Assembly (NCBI GenBank): GCA_016718315.1
Contig: JADKDV010000009.1
Span: forward strand, 118,942-182,941
DNA: 64,000 nucleotides
Source of the DNA: Candidatus Obscuribacter sp.
GTDB lineage: Bacteria > Cyanobacteriota > Vampirovibrionia > Obscuribacterales > Obscuribacteraceae
Direction of reading: 5' to 3'
Positions within the stretch are counted from its first letter, which is position 1; every line of letters starts with the position of its first letter. Shown piece by piece: positions 54,397 to 64,000 of the stretch. The position numbers and the translations under genes were made by a program. The notes under the pieces are model-generated. The model searched no databases and was not told the origin of the DNA. It worked only from the letters and a program-made list of their open reading frames with translations.

Positions 54397-55197
54397 TTGC
54401 ATACTTTCTTTTGTTCCGATCGAGCCAAAATTAGAGCCTTTGTGTTTTCAACTTCAACAATACTTTGTTTAAGTGTTGCAATTTTCCAGGATTCCGTTGC
54501 TACCGCATTTCCAAACTCTTCTGCAAGAGACGTTACGCCCGAGCGTAAAGCTAAAGACGTTTTTATGAAAGAGGTTGCTAAATCCTTTAATAAAGTGTGG
54601 CGTCCACCTGTATCTGAACAAACTTATCCTCCAGTTATTGTGCAATTCAAGGTGGATCGTTCAGGCAAAATTAGCAATGCGAAAGTTATCCAATCCTCGG
54701 GCTTAGCCGAATTTGATAAACGGGCGCTATTAGTCTTAGAAAACGCAGAACCAATACCCCTGCCTCCCCTAATGCCGGACACAGTAGAATGTGAGTATAG
54801 CTTTCATATACTTTGGAAAGCACCTAAGCTAACACATTATGATGCTGATGATGTAGTTTGGGCGGATCAAATAAAGGCGCAGGAAGAAAATTCTGCTTCC
54901 ATTAAACGAACGGAAGCCGCAGGAGCAATGCTTGAAAAGGCGTATCAATTAATGGCATCTGCGAATAAAAAACAGGTGGAGAGGCTCAATTATGTGACTA
55001 CGGTCCTATGTCCATCGGGTCGGAATACATGGAAAGATTTTGAAAACGCGATTACCACAGGATCAAACGAAATAATAATGAGCATTAACACTGCGAAGGA
55101 AGCTCGTAAAATGTATGAATTGGAAAATAACACTCAAGGCATTGAGAAGGTTGATGTCTTCATCAATCGTGTAAAAAAAGCTGTAAGTCTCCTGTAA
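54397..55197 (+). CDS. Secreted TonB C-terminal domain protein
   Basis: A 266-residue exported protein. It starts at TTG 54397, with TGGAGG eight bases upstream. Residues about 10-35 are a signal peptide (STSTILCLSVAIFQDSVATA). The TonB-C fold follows: VAKSFNKVWRPP, VIVQFKVDRSGKISNAKVIQ, DKRALLVLENAEPIPLPPL. The C-terminal third is a long helix-rich tail. TonB-C domains usually bind TonB boxes or other partners, but the membrane anchor and Pro-rich spacer of true TonB are missing. The same domain recurs in the lipoprotein at 1-1027 and probably in the thioredoxin-like protein, so this organism uses it as a general periplasmic module. Confidence 0.75.
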   Translation: MHTFFCSDRAKIRAFVFSTSTILCLSVAIFQDSVATAFPNSSARDVTPERKAKDVFMKEVAKSFNKVWRPPVSEQTYPPVIVQFKVDRSGKISNAKVIQSSGLAEFDKRALLVLENAEPIPLPPLMPDTVECEYSFHILWKAPKLTHYDADDVVWADQIKAQEENSASIKRTEAAGAMLEKAYQLMASANKKQVERLNYVTTVLCPSGRNTWKDFENAITTGSNEIIMSINTAKEARKMYELENNTQGIEKVDVFINRVKKAVSLL

Positions 55198-55528
55198 ACA
55201 AAGGGTTTTTGGATTTCGTAATTACTGAAACCGGAATTTAGCGTAAATTCTAATGACTTACCCGGTGGCGCCAGAGGAACGATTCTCATTCTGGCTTAAA
55301 TCATGAGGTGTAATTTCTCCAAGGCATTGAAACTTTAGTAATTGATAGCAACTCGAACAGTACTAGCCCTGGCCGCAAGGATATAATCCAGCAGATGGAG
55401 CACATCAAGACTAATTACAGAGGATGTTTGTCATCCTGTTGAAATCAAGGTCTCGAATCAAGACAAAGTAATCTCTAAGTTTTGTCCAATCAAGGATTTT
55501 GCACGAAGATTATCTATTCTAGCGAACA
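55198..55528. other. Gap between converging genes
   Basis: No gene seen. It separates the converging TonB-C and TPR genes and lacks a clear terminator with a T-run. Confidence 0.35.
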
Positions 55529-56830
55529 CTAGTTGACATTGGTGGTTAGCTTCGAGAGACTTTTCAACTCAAGCAAACTGGCGGGCATATAATCAGGGGC
55601 ATCCGTTGACCTTTCAAATTCAAGGGATGGATTTAGAATGGCATTGTGTGCTTTCGACATTACTTCTTTAGAGCGCCTTTTATTCCCGCATTTGGCTAGA
55701 GCGATGCCAGCCAAAAGGGCATTCTCGGAGCTTAGATGACATCCAGGTCTGAGATATCCTTTCATCATATTGAGCACATCACCTGATCTGTTTAGCTCGA
55801 TTAGAGCGATCGACAGCTCCAGATATTCAGGAGTTTGATCCGGTGTATATCGTAAGACCGCTTCCAGATTCTTACGAGACTCGGATAGCTTTCCTTGTCT
55901 TTTTAAAATGCATCCCTTTAACGTCAGAATTCGACACAAACTCTCATCTGATTTTTCTACTTTGATGCTTTCAAGTTCACGAAGCGCTTCGTCTAATTTG
56001 CCTTGACGATAAAGGAAGTATGCCAGTTCCAACGCGGATAAATTTCGTTCGTAGTCCGACTCGCTCTTTTGAACTGCTTGAACTAAATCTTCCTGGGCTG
56101 CAACTAAATTTCCGGTATCTTCATAGTATCTCGATCTATGATGGAGGTAAGTCGCCGGATCTATTTCTACGGCTCGGTTTAGATCAATTAGACTTTTATG
56201 GCTGTCTCCGCGTCGTTGATAGAATCTAGCTCGATCAATTAGTGCCCTTGAGCACGACTCAGGATTTTCGACAGCAGCATTAAAATCTTGTTCTGCGAGT
56301 TTGTAGTCTTTCATCGCTTCGTGGCATCGCGCGCGGTAGCACAGCCATAAGCTAGGTCTTTCCAAAACTGCAATATTCCAGTACTTTATTGCTTTGTCTA
56401 ATTGTGATTGACGCTGGTAAAAGCCAGCCGTTTCAAAAGCCGAGTCTGCACGTAAGTAATCTAATTCCGCGCCCTTGTAATCGCCTATTATCTCATAATA
56501 TGCAGCCCGGAGGCCGTAGTCTGAATCGCTGAATTCTTTTGTGAGAACGCGATTTGCTGCAGCCAAATTGCCGGTCCGGACATACAAATCCAACATAACA
56601 GAGAGATGGCCACCATACTGCGCCTCATCTTCAAAGCATTTAGTAGCCTGCAGAATCTTTCCCGCCGCAAGCCAGCACCGTCCTTTGTATTTAGACTCTA
56701 ACGAAGTGTTGTGAAGCCGAGCTTCTTGACCGCTCTCGTCAATAGCATTTGCAGCTGACTCAAAAAATGCTAGAGAGAATGTGGTTAGGATGAGCAGGGC
56801 AATAATTTCTGGGGAACTGAATCGCTTCAT
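55529..56830 (-). CDS. Exported TPR-repeat protein
   Basis: A 433-residue protein with an N-terminal signal segment (IIALLILTTFSLAFFESAANA) and about ten tetratricopeptide-type helical pairs, for example AIKYWNIAVLERPSLWLCYR, ALIDRARFYQRRGDSHKSL and LDEALRELESIKVE. TPR arrays mediate protein contacts; no catalytic domain is attached. The start ATG 56830 and full length appear normal. It has no frame break, unlike its neighbours, and is flanked by an IS3-type remnant upstream. Secreted TPR proteins like this are abundant in the presumed host group, and this one may simply be a chromosomal gene surrounded by insertions. Confidence 0.8.
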   Translation of the reverse strand: MKRFSSPEIIALLILTTFSLAFFESAANAIDESGQEARLHNTSLESKYKGRCWLAAGKILQATKCFEDEAQYGGHLSVMLDLYVRTGNLAAANRVLTKEFSDSDYGLRAAYYEIIGDYKGAELDYLRADSAFETAGFYQRQSQLDKAIKYWNIAVLERPSLWLCYRARCHEAMKDYKLAEQDFNAAVENPESCSRALIDRARFYQRRGDSHKSLIDLNRAVEIDPATYLHHRSRYYEDTGNLVAAQEDLVQAVQKSESDYERNLSALELAYFLYRQGKLDEALRELESIKVEKSDESLCRILTLKGCILKRQGKLSESRKNLEAVLRYTPDQTPEYLELSIALIELNRSGDVLNMMKGYLRPGCHLSSENALLAGIALAKCGNKRRSKEVMSKAHNAILNPSLEFERSTDAPDYMPASLLELKSLSKLTTNVN

Positions 56831-57091
56831 CTTAGTTTTTGTTGAGTCTCATGCTGTGTTTCTATGTATTTTGTCATAGTCCGACTCAAATCGAGTGTTG
56901 TACCGGACAGCGTATTTCACTGAATAATTGTGAGCCCTCTTTCAAATCGTTCTTTAGGTTTCCCGGTCTAACGAATAAAGGTCACAGATAGCATTTTAAA
57001 TCAATCAATTAGAAACTATCTTCTGGCGCTACATCTGTGATGATACCGATTAGAGTGTTTCCATGGTAGAGCTTCATCTCTTCAGTCATGA

Positions 57092-57796
57092 TTGCTACTT
57101 CACATTGGCTGGAGGTACCTAAACCAGGTGTGGAGCTGGGACATCACCAAAGTTCGAGGTCCTGAGAAATTAGTCTATTTCCACTTGTATGTCATTATCG
57201 ATATTTACAGCCGTTATGTAGTTGGCTGGCTCGTTGCAGATAGAGAGTCTGGCGCATTAGCTGAAGCCCTAATTCAAGAGTGCTGTAATAGACAAAAGAT
57301 AGAGCACAATCAGCTCATCATTCACTCTGATCGTGGTGCCGCTATGAAATCGAAGCCAGTTAGTGATCTATTGGAAGTGCTTCAGGTAACGAAGTCACTG
57401 AGCCGTCCACGAGTTAGCAATGACAATCCGTATTCAGAGTCTCAGTTTAAAACGCTCAAGTATCATCCAGCTTTTCCTGATAGATTTGGATGCCTAGAGG
57501 ATTCAAGAATTTTCTGTCAGAGCTTCTTTCGCTGGTATAACAATGTGCACTACCACAGCTCTTTAGCCTTGTTGACTCCATCTACAATTCACAACCAGCA
57601 GTCAGCAGTCATTTTGGAGCAACGAGCAAACGTCCTCCAGAATGCTCATGCTCTTAATCCAGAGCGTTTCGTCAAAGGAATTGAAGCATGGTCTCGACAA
57701 AAAAGCCATTCAACTCTCAATTCCAGAGCTCTCAATCAATGCGCACGAAAATCTACGCGGCGCAAATTACTTTACTTCCACTCAGGAGTATCCTTC
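57092..57796 (+). pseudogene. IS3-type transposase (OrfB), N-terminally truncated
   Basis: DDE integrase core of the IS3 family: first Asp in WSWDITKVRG, second in IIHSDRGAAM, Glu in NPYSESQFKTLKYHP, and the closing WYNNVHYHSSLALLTPSTIH. The HTH and linker that normally precede the core are missing: the frame opens only 16 residues before the first catalytic Asp, with no start signal. The frame runs without a stop into the istB piece downstream. Probably inactive. Confidence 0.75.
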
Positions 57797-58015
57797 ATGC
57801 TGATTCAACTAACACTAGATAAACTTCCGAAGCTGCACCTCACCGGAATGGCTCGGGCTCTAGAACAGCAGCAGATCGATCCAAACATTCACAGCCTGTC
57901 TTTCGAAGATCGAATTGGTCTGATCGTCGATGCAGAGGAGGCTAGCAGAGCTACCGTTATTGCTTGCTCAATTGCCACCGGCGCACATAAAGATTATTGG
58001 TTCTATTCTGAATAG
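57797..58015 (+). pseudogene. IS21-type IstB fragment
   Basis: ATG 57797 follows CAGGAG by eight bases and opens a typical IstB start: MLIQLTLDKLPKLHLTGMA, then ALEQQQI and LSFEDRIGLIVDAEEASRA. The ATPase Walker motifs expected further on are absent; the sequence is cut by the end of another IS at about 57968-58005. It is fused in frame behind the IS3 transposase by chance of insertion. Confidence 0.65.
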
Positions 58016-58159
58016 AAGTTCCTTTCACGCCTGTAGACTCACTTTTTCCTCCTACGCAAACTAATTTCTAGTGCTGTTTAAAGCAGGGAAGATGTCATGG
58101 TTGGATTTTACGTGAGGCAGATTACGAACTAAAGTAAGGACTTTGATGAGTCAATGCGC
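58005..58159 (-). repeat. Right copy of the 155-bp inverted repeat (IS end)
   Basis: Reverse complement of 50184-50338 with few mismatches. On the minus strand it again includes the GGAGG and GTG start of the same transposase, but the coding sequence is cut after about a dozen codons. It faces the CHAT gene, whose restored stop is 42 bases away. Confidence 0.85.
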
Positions 58160-58201
58160 TCACCAATTCGTTGTGGGGGGCAGGTCAGTAGGGACGGTTT
58201 T

Positions 58202-61200
58202 TCACCATCCTCTACCGGCAATCTGCCACGCCGCCCAAAAACAGGATCTCGCCACTTATCCTGCGCCTTAACGTCCTTTTGAGCCAGTGAAAGCGCTTTG
58301 CTGGAGGTTGATTTTCGTCCAGAGATAATGATACAAACGCTGCATCAAAATTTGTAGCTTCATCATCTACTTTCCACATAGACATAATGACGGTTTCGGC
58401 TCCGGCGCTGATCAAGGCCGATCGCAGTCCCAGGGCGCCCTGATTAGAAACCTGTTTTCCTAAGCCGGTGTCACAGGCCGATAGAGTGACAAGTTTGCAT
58501 TTACTCAAGTCGATTGAAACAATTTCTTCAGCTGACAAGTGACTCGCTTTATTGTCGTTTTGTGCTCTGGCGAGAAGTAGCCCTGAGTTCATTAGGGGGC
58601 TGCGGCTTGAAGATATCGTGTCCGCTCCCGCCGCGCTTCGCAAAGTACTAACGAGCTGCTTTTGCGGAGCTAGAACGGTCTCATCGTCAAAAAAACCGTG
58701 TGTGGCAAAGTGAGCAAATGCAGCGTTCGCCAAGTTGCTTCGCACTTTCGCCTTCGAAGCATTTAGTTTAGTAAGCTGGGTCGGTTGCAAATTGTTTTCC
58801 CTGGCTATTTTTTCAATCTCGTTGATTTCAATTCCGGTTTCGTCCAGTTGCGGAGCGTCGCCAAAACTGACGTCACCAACCAACAGCAATTGTCCTTGGA
58901 TTTTACTTTCCTTGGATGAGTCTGCGCGGTCCTTGATCAATATTAACTCTCTTGGACTATCTACAATACTGATATTTGCTTGTGTCTTTGCCTCTGTAGC
59001 TATCACGTCCCATGGCAGGGTTGCCAGCTTACCAATAGGTGAAATAAATAGATTGACACTGTTGGCGCCGAGTTTTTGCCTTATTGGTGCCCATATCTGG
59101 TCAGCCATTTGTTGTAATGCTTTGGCTGAAATTACTGTCGACTGATTTTCTATTTCTTTGCCAGAATCCATGCCAAAAGCGCGTTTGGAAGCGATGATTT
59201 GCTGATTGGATTTCTTGGCGGATTTCTGTTGGATGCCTTTGACCCAGTCGCGCGCCAGTTTGTCCACACTTTCCACTGAGCCAATCTCAGCAAACTGAGG
59301 AACACCAACAGGACCATAGATAATTGCCCCGTACCAGTTTTCCTCTTTCTCAAAATTCTTGTAGCGGACGAGCGAGACATACGATTCGTCTGCTTTTAAC
59401 CGAGTGCAAAAAGCCGTGGCGCTTAGAGTTTCTACAGGATCAGAAATTTTGTTGCCGCGCAGTTCAGCATTTAGAGAGCGCTCGATTTGCTCTTTTTGTT
59501 TTTCAAGGCGATAGACAGCTTCTCTGTTTTTTTCACCATGTAGTTGAGATACCAGCTCTTCGCGAATCCCCGATAGCTGAGTTAGTTTCTCTTGTTTACC
59601 AGCAAGGTCTTTTACTGCGCCTGTTGTTAAAATGGCAGATTGCTGGCGCAAAGATTCAACAAGCAAACCATTCCAATAGTTGGTAAAGCGGGCGATTTTT
59701 CCAATTTCTTCCGGGCTATTGCAGTAGGTATGGAGCAACTCCGCCTGTCTGTCAAAAATGGAAATAAATGCACATTGTTCTGCAAAGCTGAGGTAAGGCA
59801 ATGAATTCCTGGCAATCTGGTCTAAGTCCAGGGAAGCCTTTAGGATTGTTTTGGTGGCACCAGACAGATCTTTAAGGCGGTATGACGCCTCTGCTTGTAG
59901 ATTTCGTAGCTCAATCGAGCGAAGTCGGAACGCTAGAGTTTGATCGTCTTTCAATAAATCGCTAGCCGATTTCAGCACATACAATGCTTTGGAATAGTCG
60001 CCATCAGACATATGAAACTTAGATTGCGCTTCAAGGATGCGTGTCTGCAGCACTAAAAATGCCGGATCTTTAATTCTATCCTCCTTGCTGGCTACGTAAA
60101 ATGTCTGATTCTTTGAGTCTACCTGTGCGCCTATTTCCTCTAAAGCTTTGCGCAAATAGCTCTTGCTTTTTTCAACGTCGCCGTGGATGGCGGCAAGTTG
60201 CGATGATTGATAAGTCAGGGCGGCTCTATCCTCTGTGTTTGATTGCTTTTCTGCGAGCAACAATGCAGACGCTTGATAGTTGTCCGCACCAAGTAAGTCG
60301 TTTGTGGCAAGACTCAATGCCGTTTTCACTTGATAAAGTCGTATGGTGTTAGCAGCGCCAAGGATATTTTTTGATTCATCGTCCTTTAACGGGGCAATAA
60401 GAGAGGCTGCTTCTTCAAGATCTCCTCGCAATATCGCTATTTCTGCCAGCGTTAGAGCGCTCTCTTTTTCAGCTTTTTTGTCTCCTTTGCTTTGGGCCAT
60501 ACTGATGGACGCGTTCAGCGCCTCTCTAGCTGCGCTCAGATTGCCTTGATGCAGATATGTGTCGGCAATTTCTGAAAGGAGGGTTACTTTGCCGGCGTCA
60601 GCAAAATTTACACCTTCAAAAAGCTCACGGTTCACTATTCGCACTTTATTCTCTGCATTCTGGATTGATTTCACTGTGGACTTGCACGCCATTGCACATT
60701 CCAGGAGTTCGTGTGCGGCAAGTGCGCGTGTGTCGCACAAAAGTCCAGAATTAGCCGGAGGTCTCTTCAAATATGCTTGGAAGTATTCATAGGCACTTTC
60801 ACTTAGTTCATACCAATCGGTCCGGTGGCAAAATTGTGCCATGTCGCCAATTGTCTGTATTAGGCAGTGTTGTTCGATAAAGTTACCGGAACCATAGAGT
60901 GACTTGGACTGTTTGATAATTGCCTCATAGCTTTTGAGGTTGTCAGGTATCGCCGTAAAATCCAGACGTCTCACATAGGTCTCTAGAAGTTCTGTTAATA
61001 GGAGGCTTTCTGCTTGGTTTTTAAACTGAGTTTTCCAATTTGTAAAAGAGATTTCGAGTTTAGGCTTGGCCGCTTCACTCAGACTTTCCATTTGCGGATA
61101 GCTCGAGGCAATGTCATAGAGTGATTTGATAAGCTCGCTCTTTTCGCAAAATTGTTTTAGCGTGGATTTGGCCGCGACATAGACGGTGTCTTTCTCGAGG

Positions 61201-64000
61201 TTTCTATTAGTGGAGTGCTCGATGCTATCGGCCAAGGAAGTGATTGCTGACTTTTCCTGATCTCCAAACTTATTCTCGGCTATACATTTCCGCAGCAAAG
61301 CAGAGCAAAACCCGCGATGTACCTGTGCCGTTTGCCAGGCTTGTTGCTGGGCGAAGCTGATCGGTGTAGAGTTGAAACGGCGTAAAAATCCTCCAAGGAG
61401 CATTGAGCGGTTGTGTCCGATTCCCTTTTTGTCGTCTTCGTTTAGCACTGCAAATTGCCTTGATAATTCTGCGAAATCTCTTTGCTTAAATAAGAACGGA
61501 ATCAAATGATCTTCAGTTATTACGTCAAATATAAATTGATTATTTGAGTTGACTTGTTCTTGAGCATCGAGGTAGGTGGCTTTGGCAATTGGATAGTTTC
61601 CTTGCTTTTCGGCGATTTCGCCGAGCATTGCGTAGTGCTCTGCGATGACAGATATGAGTCCGCGTCGGTCGTCTTCAGGTGCGCGTTTTAGTTTGAGTTT
61701 TCTGGACTCGATCGAATCTTGCAGGTGAAGTTTTGCTTTATCAAACTGTCCTAACAGCATCTCTATTCGAGCGAGATTTTCATTGACAATTATGCGTGTT
61801 TGGGCATATCTAGGTAACACTCGATTCCAAACTTCGCCAGCTTTTTTGTAATATTTAGCAGCTTCTTCAAGTTTCATATTCTGACGTAGTATTTCTGCTG
61901 GATCATAAGCAGCAAAAGCCTGGACATCTTGGCGTCGAGGGGTTGAGCTACATGCGAAGTTATAAGCTTCCTTATAGGTCTCCTCACTTCGCAGAAGCGG
62001 ATTTGCCTGGGTAATTGGTTTGTAGACATGATAAAGTCCTGCAAGTTGACTTCTTGAGGCAAGCAATAGGTTGTCTCGTTTTGAGCTAGCGGCGACATTT
62101 GTCAGTCCTGAAATCGCTTGCAGAAGTAAAACTTCTGCTTCTTCCGCTCTGTCGATTCGGAAATCCACTATCAATTTTGCTCTTCGCCTTAAATGCTCAA
62201 AATAGTCTAGGTGTTCTCCTTTGCCTTTTTCTGCCAGTTTGATCGCTTCATCCGATATCTCTCTTGCTAGTTGCGGTGCTGTTTTTGCCTTCCCTTCAGC
62301 GTCGAGCATAAGTATCTTGGATTTCCGCAGATCTTTTTGATCGTAGAGGCTACTAATAATCTGGGCAGCCTTGCCATATTCACCTTCTTTTTCCAATAAT
62401 TTTGCGTAGGCCTGGCAAACGAGTTCTTTCTCTTTGAATGGCTCATCCTTGCTTGCTTCATGTATTAGACAGAGTACCTCACGCAAGTCAGTGCGTTTTT
62501 TAAAAGAAATACTTTCAAGTTCTACATTCAACTCATCCATGGCCCTTAACGCAACGAGTTTGCCTATCTCTTTTAGTGCCTGTTTATCAACGACTTTTGA
62601 CTGTCTAAGCAATGAATAGGCTTTGATTAGATTCGGTTGACTGGAGTCAAGTGTTAACGTACTTGGGTTTTCCAGACCTAGCAGGGCGCACTTCAGTTCT
62701 AGAATTCCTCGCAAATAAGGATCAGACTCTAGTTCTTTGGAAATGGTGTTGTCTGCTGCAGCATAAAAGAAAAGTGATGATTTGGCCGACAATAATTTGG
62801 AAAGTATCTTGGTTTCATCATTTTTGCTCTCGTCGGTAAACGAGTATCTGGTTAGAATTTGCTCTGCATATTTGTATTTGCCAAAGCTTGCCGCTAGAAG
62901 TGCAAATCTAAGATTTAGATTTTTCCAGGACGGTTTGTCACTGGTTAACTTAAGTTTGGCATCTTCTTTATACACACTATCCCAAATTGTTTTATTTGTT
63001 TTGCTATTGATTTTGATACAGTCCATCAGGTTTAGATATAGGTCTTTTTCTTTGAGTAAAGACTCCAATTCTAAACAGATTGCTTCTGCCTTGGCCCTGT
63101 CTGGGTTTTCATAAAACCTGGCCAAATTTATTCCACTCATCACATAAGGTTCTGGTTTTAAATCCTTGGTTGGTTTGGTGTCTTCGACTGCTTGCTTTAG
63201 AGCAGATTCCTCTCCATTTTCGTCTTTCAATTGACCGTACAGGTATGCTTTCCACTGCGCGACATAGAGTTTTATATCTAGAGAATAGTTTGCGGCCGAC
63301 TTGTAGTTTTGCTCAAATGCCTCTATCGCCTTCATCCCCTCTGGGGGCGGTTGCAAAAGACCGCTGGCAACAGTGGACCAAAATCTATTTTGCAAACCGT
63401 TTGAAGAGTCGGCGGCTGTTGGAACGCTGTCCAACCAGTTCTTACACTTTTCAATCCTTGCTTTCAAAAGGGGTGCCGTAAGCACGGTCTCTTGATAGAA
63501 AGCAGCTCTTCATGTAAACGCTGCAAATTGGAGCATTTTTTTCTGCTCGGTTTGCATCTTGCTCAGCGGGCAGGTTGACTAGACAATCCATCGCTTTATC
63601 AAAAGGTTCTGTCAGACCTGTGGCGTCACTCAGCCAGTTCGATATCGCCTCATTTTCTGCAAATCGTGCTAAGAAACCAGACTATCAAATTTTTGTCGGG
63701 GTGTAGGTGCCTGATGGTAAGAATAAATATCTGCCCAGTTTTCTTGCAGGATCGTATTGTATTCTTTCAGTTTTCCGTTGATTACACAGTCTACCAATTT
63801 ATGCAAGAAGCCTTCTCGTTCGCTCACTTCTTTATCCGAATTGGCACTGCGTTTTGCAAGTGTTTTAAATAGAGGAGCAGCGTCTCTAAAATCACCTTGA
63901 GTGAAATAAATGTTGGCTAGACGCTCCAGACCCTCATAGTGCTCGCTTGATAGATAGCCGTGTTGCCAGCGATTTTGCTCTGTCAGACGAGTCAGATAGG
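58202..64000 (-). CDS. Very large TPR-CHAT (caspase-like) protein, partial, several frame breaks
   Basis: A long TPR-rich protein ends in a CHAT peptidase domain, with catalytic His in FAHFATHGFFDDE and Cys in TLSACDTGLG, then IMSMWKVDDEAT. The central 1,757-residue frame (63485-58212) is unbroken. At the C-terminus two one-base losses (near 58297 and 58239) hide the usual ending, DVKAQDKWRDPVF followed by WAAWQIAGRGW and a stop at 58202. At the N-terminus frames are broken near 63500, 63538 and 63680, and TPR-like sequence continues to the window edge, so the true start is outside. CHAT proteases with TPRs act in stress or defence signalling in some bacteria; the role here is unknown. Confidence 0.8.

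Larger units (their letters stand above)
50184..58159. mobile_element. 8-kb segment bracketed by inverted IS ends
   Basis: The two 155-bp repeats point outward like the ends of a composite transposon. Inside are truncated pieces of at least three IS families plus four non-IS genes. Both IS copies are themselves truncated and I see no clear target duplication at the outer ends, so mobility today is doubtful; homologous inversion of the segment is more likely. Confidence 0.55.

Noticed and set aside
50170..58170. Target-site duplication flanking the inverted IS ends
   Set aside because: The bases just outside the two repeats do not match over a meaningful length, so I cannot claim a recent transposition of the whole segment.
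1..64000. CRISPR array
   Set aside because: No regularly spaced direct repeats of the right size; the short direct repeats present are coding tandem repeats or integrase arm sites.

Overview
The window looks like a chromosomal segment of a Gram-negative, probably deep-branching environmental bacterium. Lipoproteins, secreted proteins with TonB-type C-terminal domains, TPR/CHAT proteins, a Yip1 membrane protein, a eukaryote-like Ser/Thr kinase and a stray HypD homologue are together typical of Candidatus Obscuribacter-like (Melainabacteria/Vampirovibrionia) genomes. That placement is inference from gene content only.

Region 1 (1-17.2 kb) is an ordinary chromosomal backbone with intact genes: a three-gene minus-strand run (peptide ABC ATPase, NAD(P)HX repair enzyme nnr, TonB/TPR lipoprotein), a secreted tyrosine phosphatase, an RCK ion-channel-like protein, a HypD homologue that has lost its key cysteine, a Pro/Gln-rich Yip1 protein, a secreted patatin, a DUF4239-type membrane protein, MerC, a Fur-family regulator and a Ser/Thr kinase.

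Region 2 (17.3-25.2 kb) is an integration hot spot. A tRNA-Val(TAC) gene has its last 47 bp duplicated 4.86 kb downstream, which brackets a small integrative element: integrase, orphan AbiEi-like regulator, and an HTH/PIN toxin-antitoxin pair. Six copies of an 11-bp direct repeat, two at one end and four at the other, look like integrase arm sites. A second, related integrase/AbiEi module lies on the other side of the tRNA. Just past the right att site is the 3' part of a tRNA-Arg(ACG) gene with its terminator.

Region 3 (25.4-50.0 kb) is a defence island. On the plus strand are a type III-like Mod methylase, Res helicase-nuclease, SNF2 helicase, an unrecognised protein, a giant DEAD/DUF1998 helicase and a Cas4/RecB-like nuclease. 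They are tightly packed, like one multi-gene restriction or defence system that I cannot assign to a named type. A convergent 5-methylcytosine methylase follows. Then comes a minus-strand operon of an Mrr-TIR-APAZ protein, a short prokaryotic Argonaute and a small PD-(D/E)XK protein.

Region 4 (50.2-58.2 kb) is flanked by 155-bp near-identical inverted repeats (IS ends). It holds IS debris (IS21 istA and istB pieces, an IS3-type transposase) and secreted proteins (TlpA-like thioredoxin, TonB-C protein, TPR protein). Region 5 (58.2 kb to the end) is a very large TPR-CHAT (caspase-like) protein that runs off the window.

From 28 kb onward many genes are interrupted by single-base frame breaks, most in homopolymers. 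I saw none before 25 kb. This is either decay or uneven sequence quality, and it limits how many of the island genes can be called functional.
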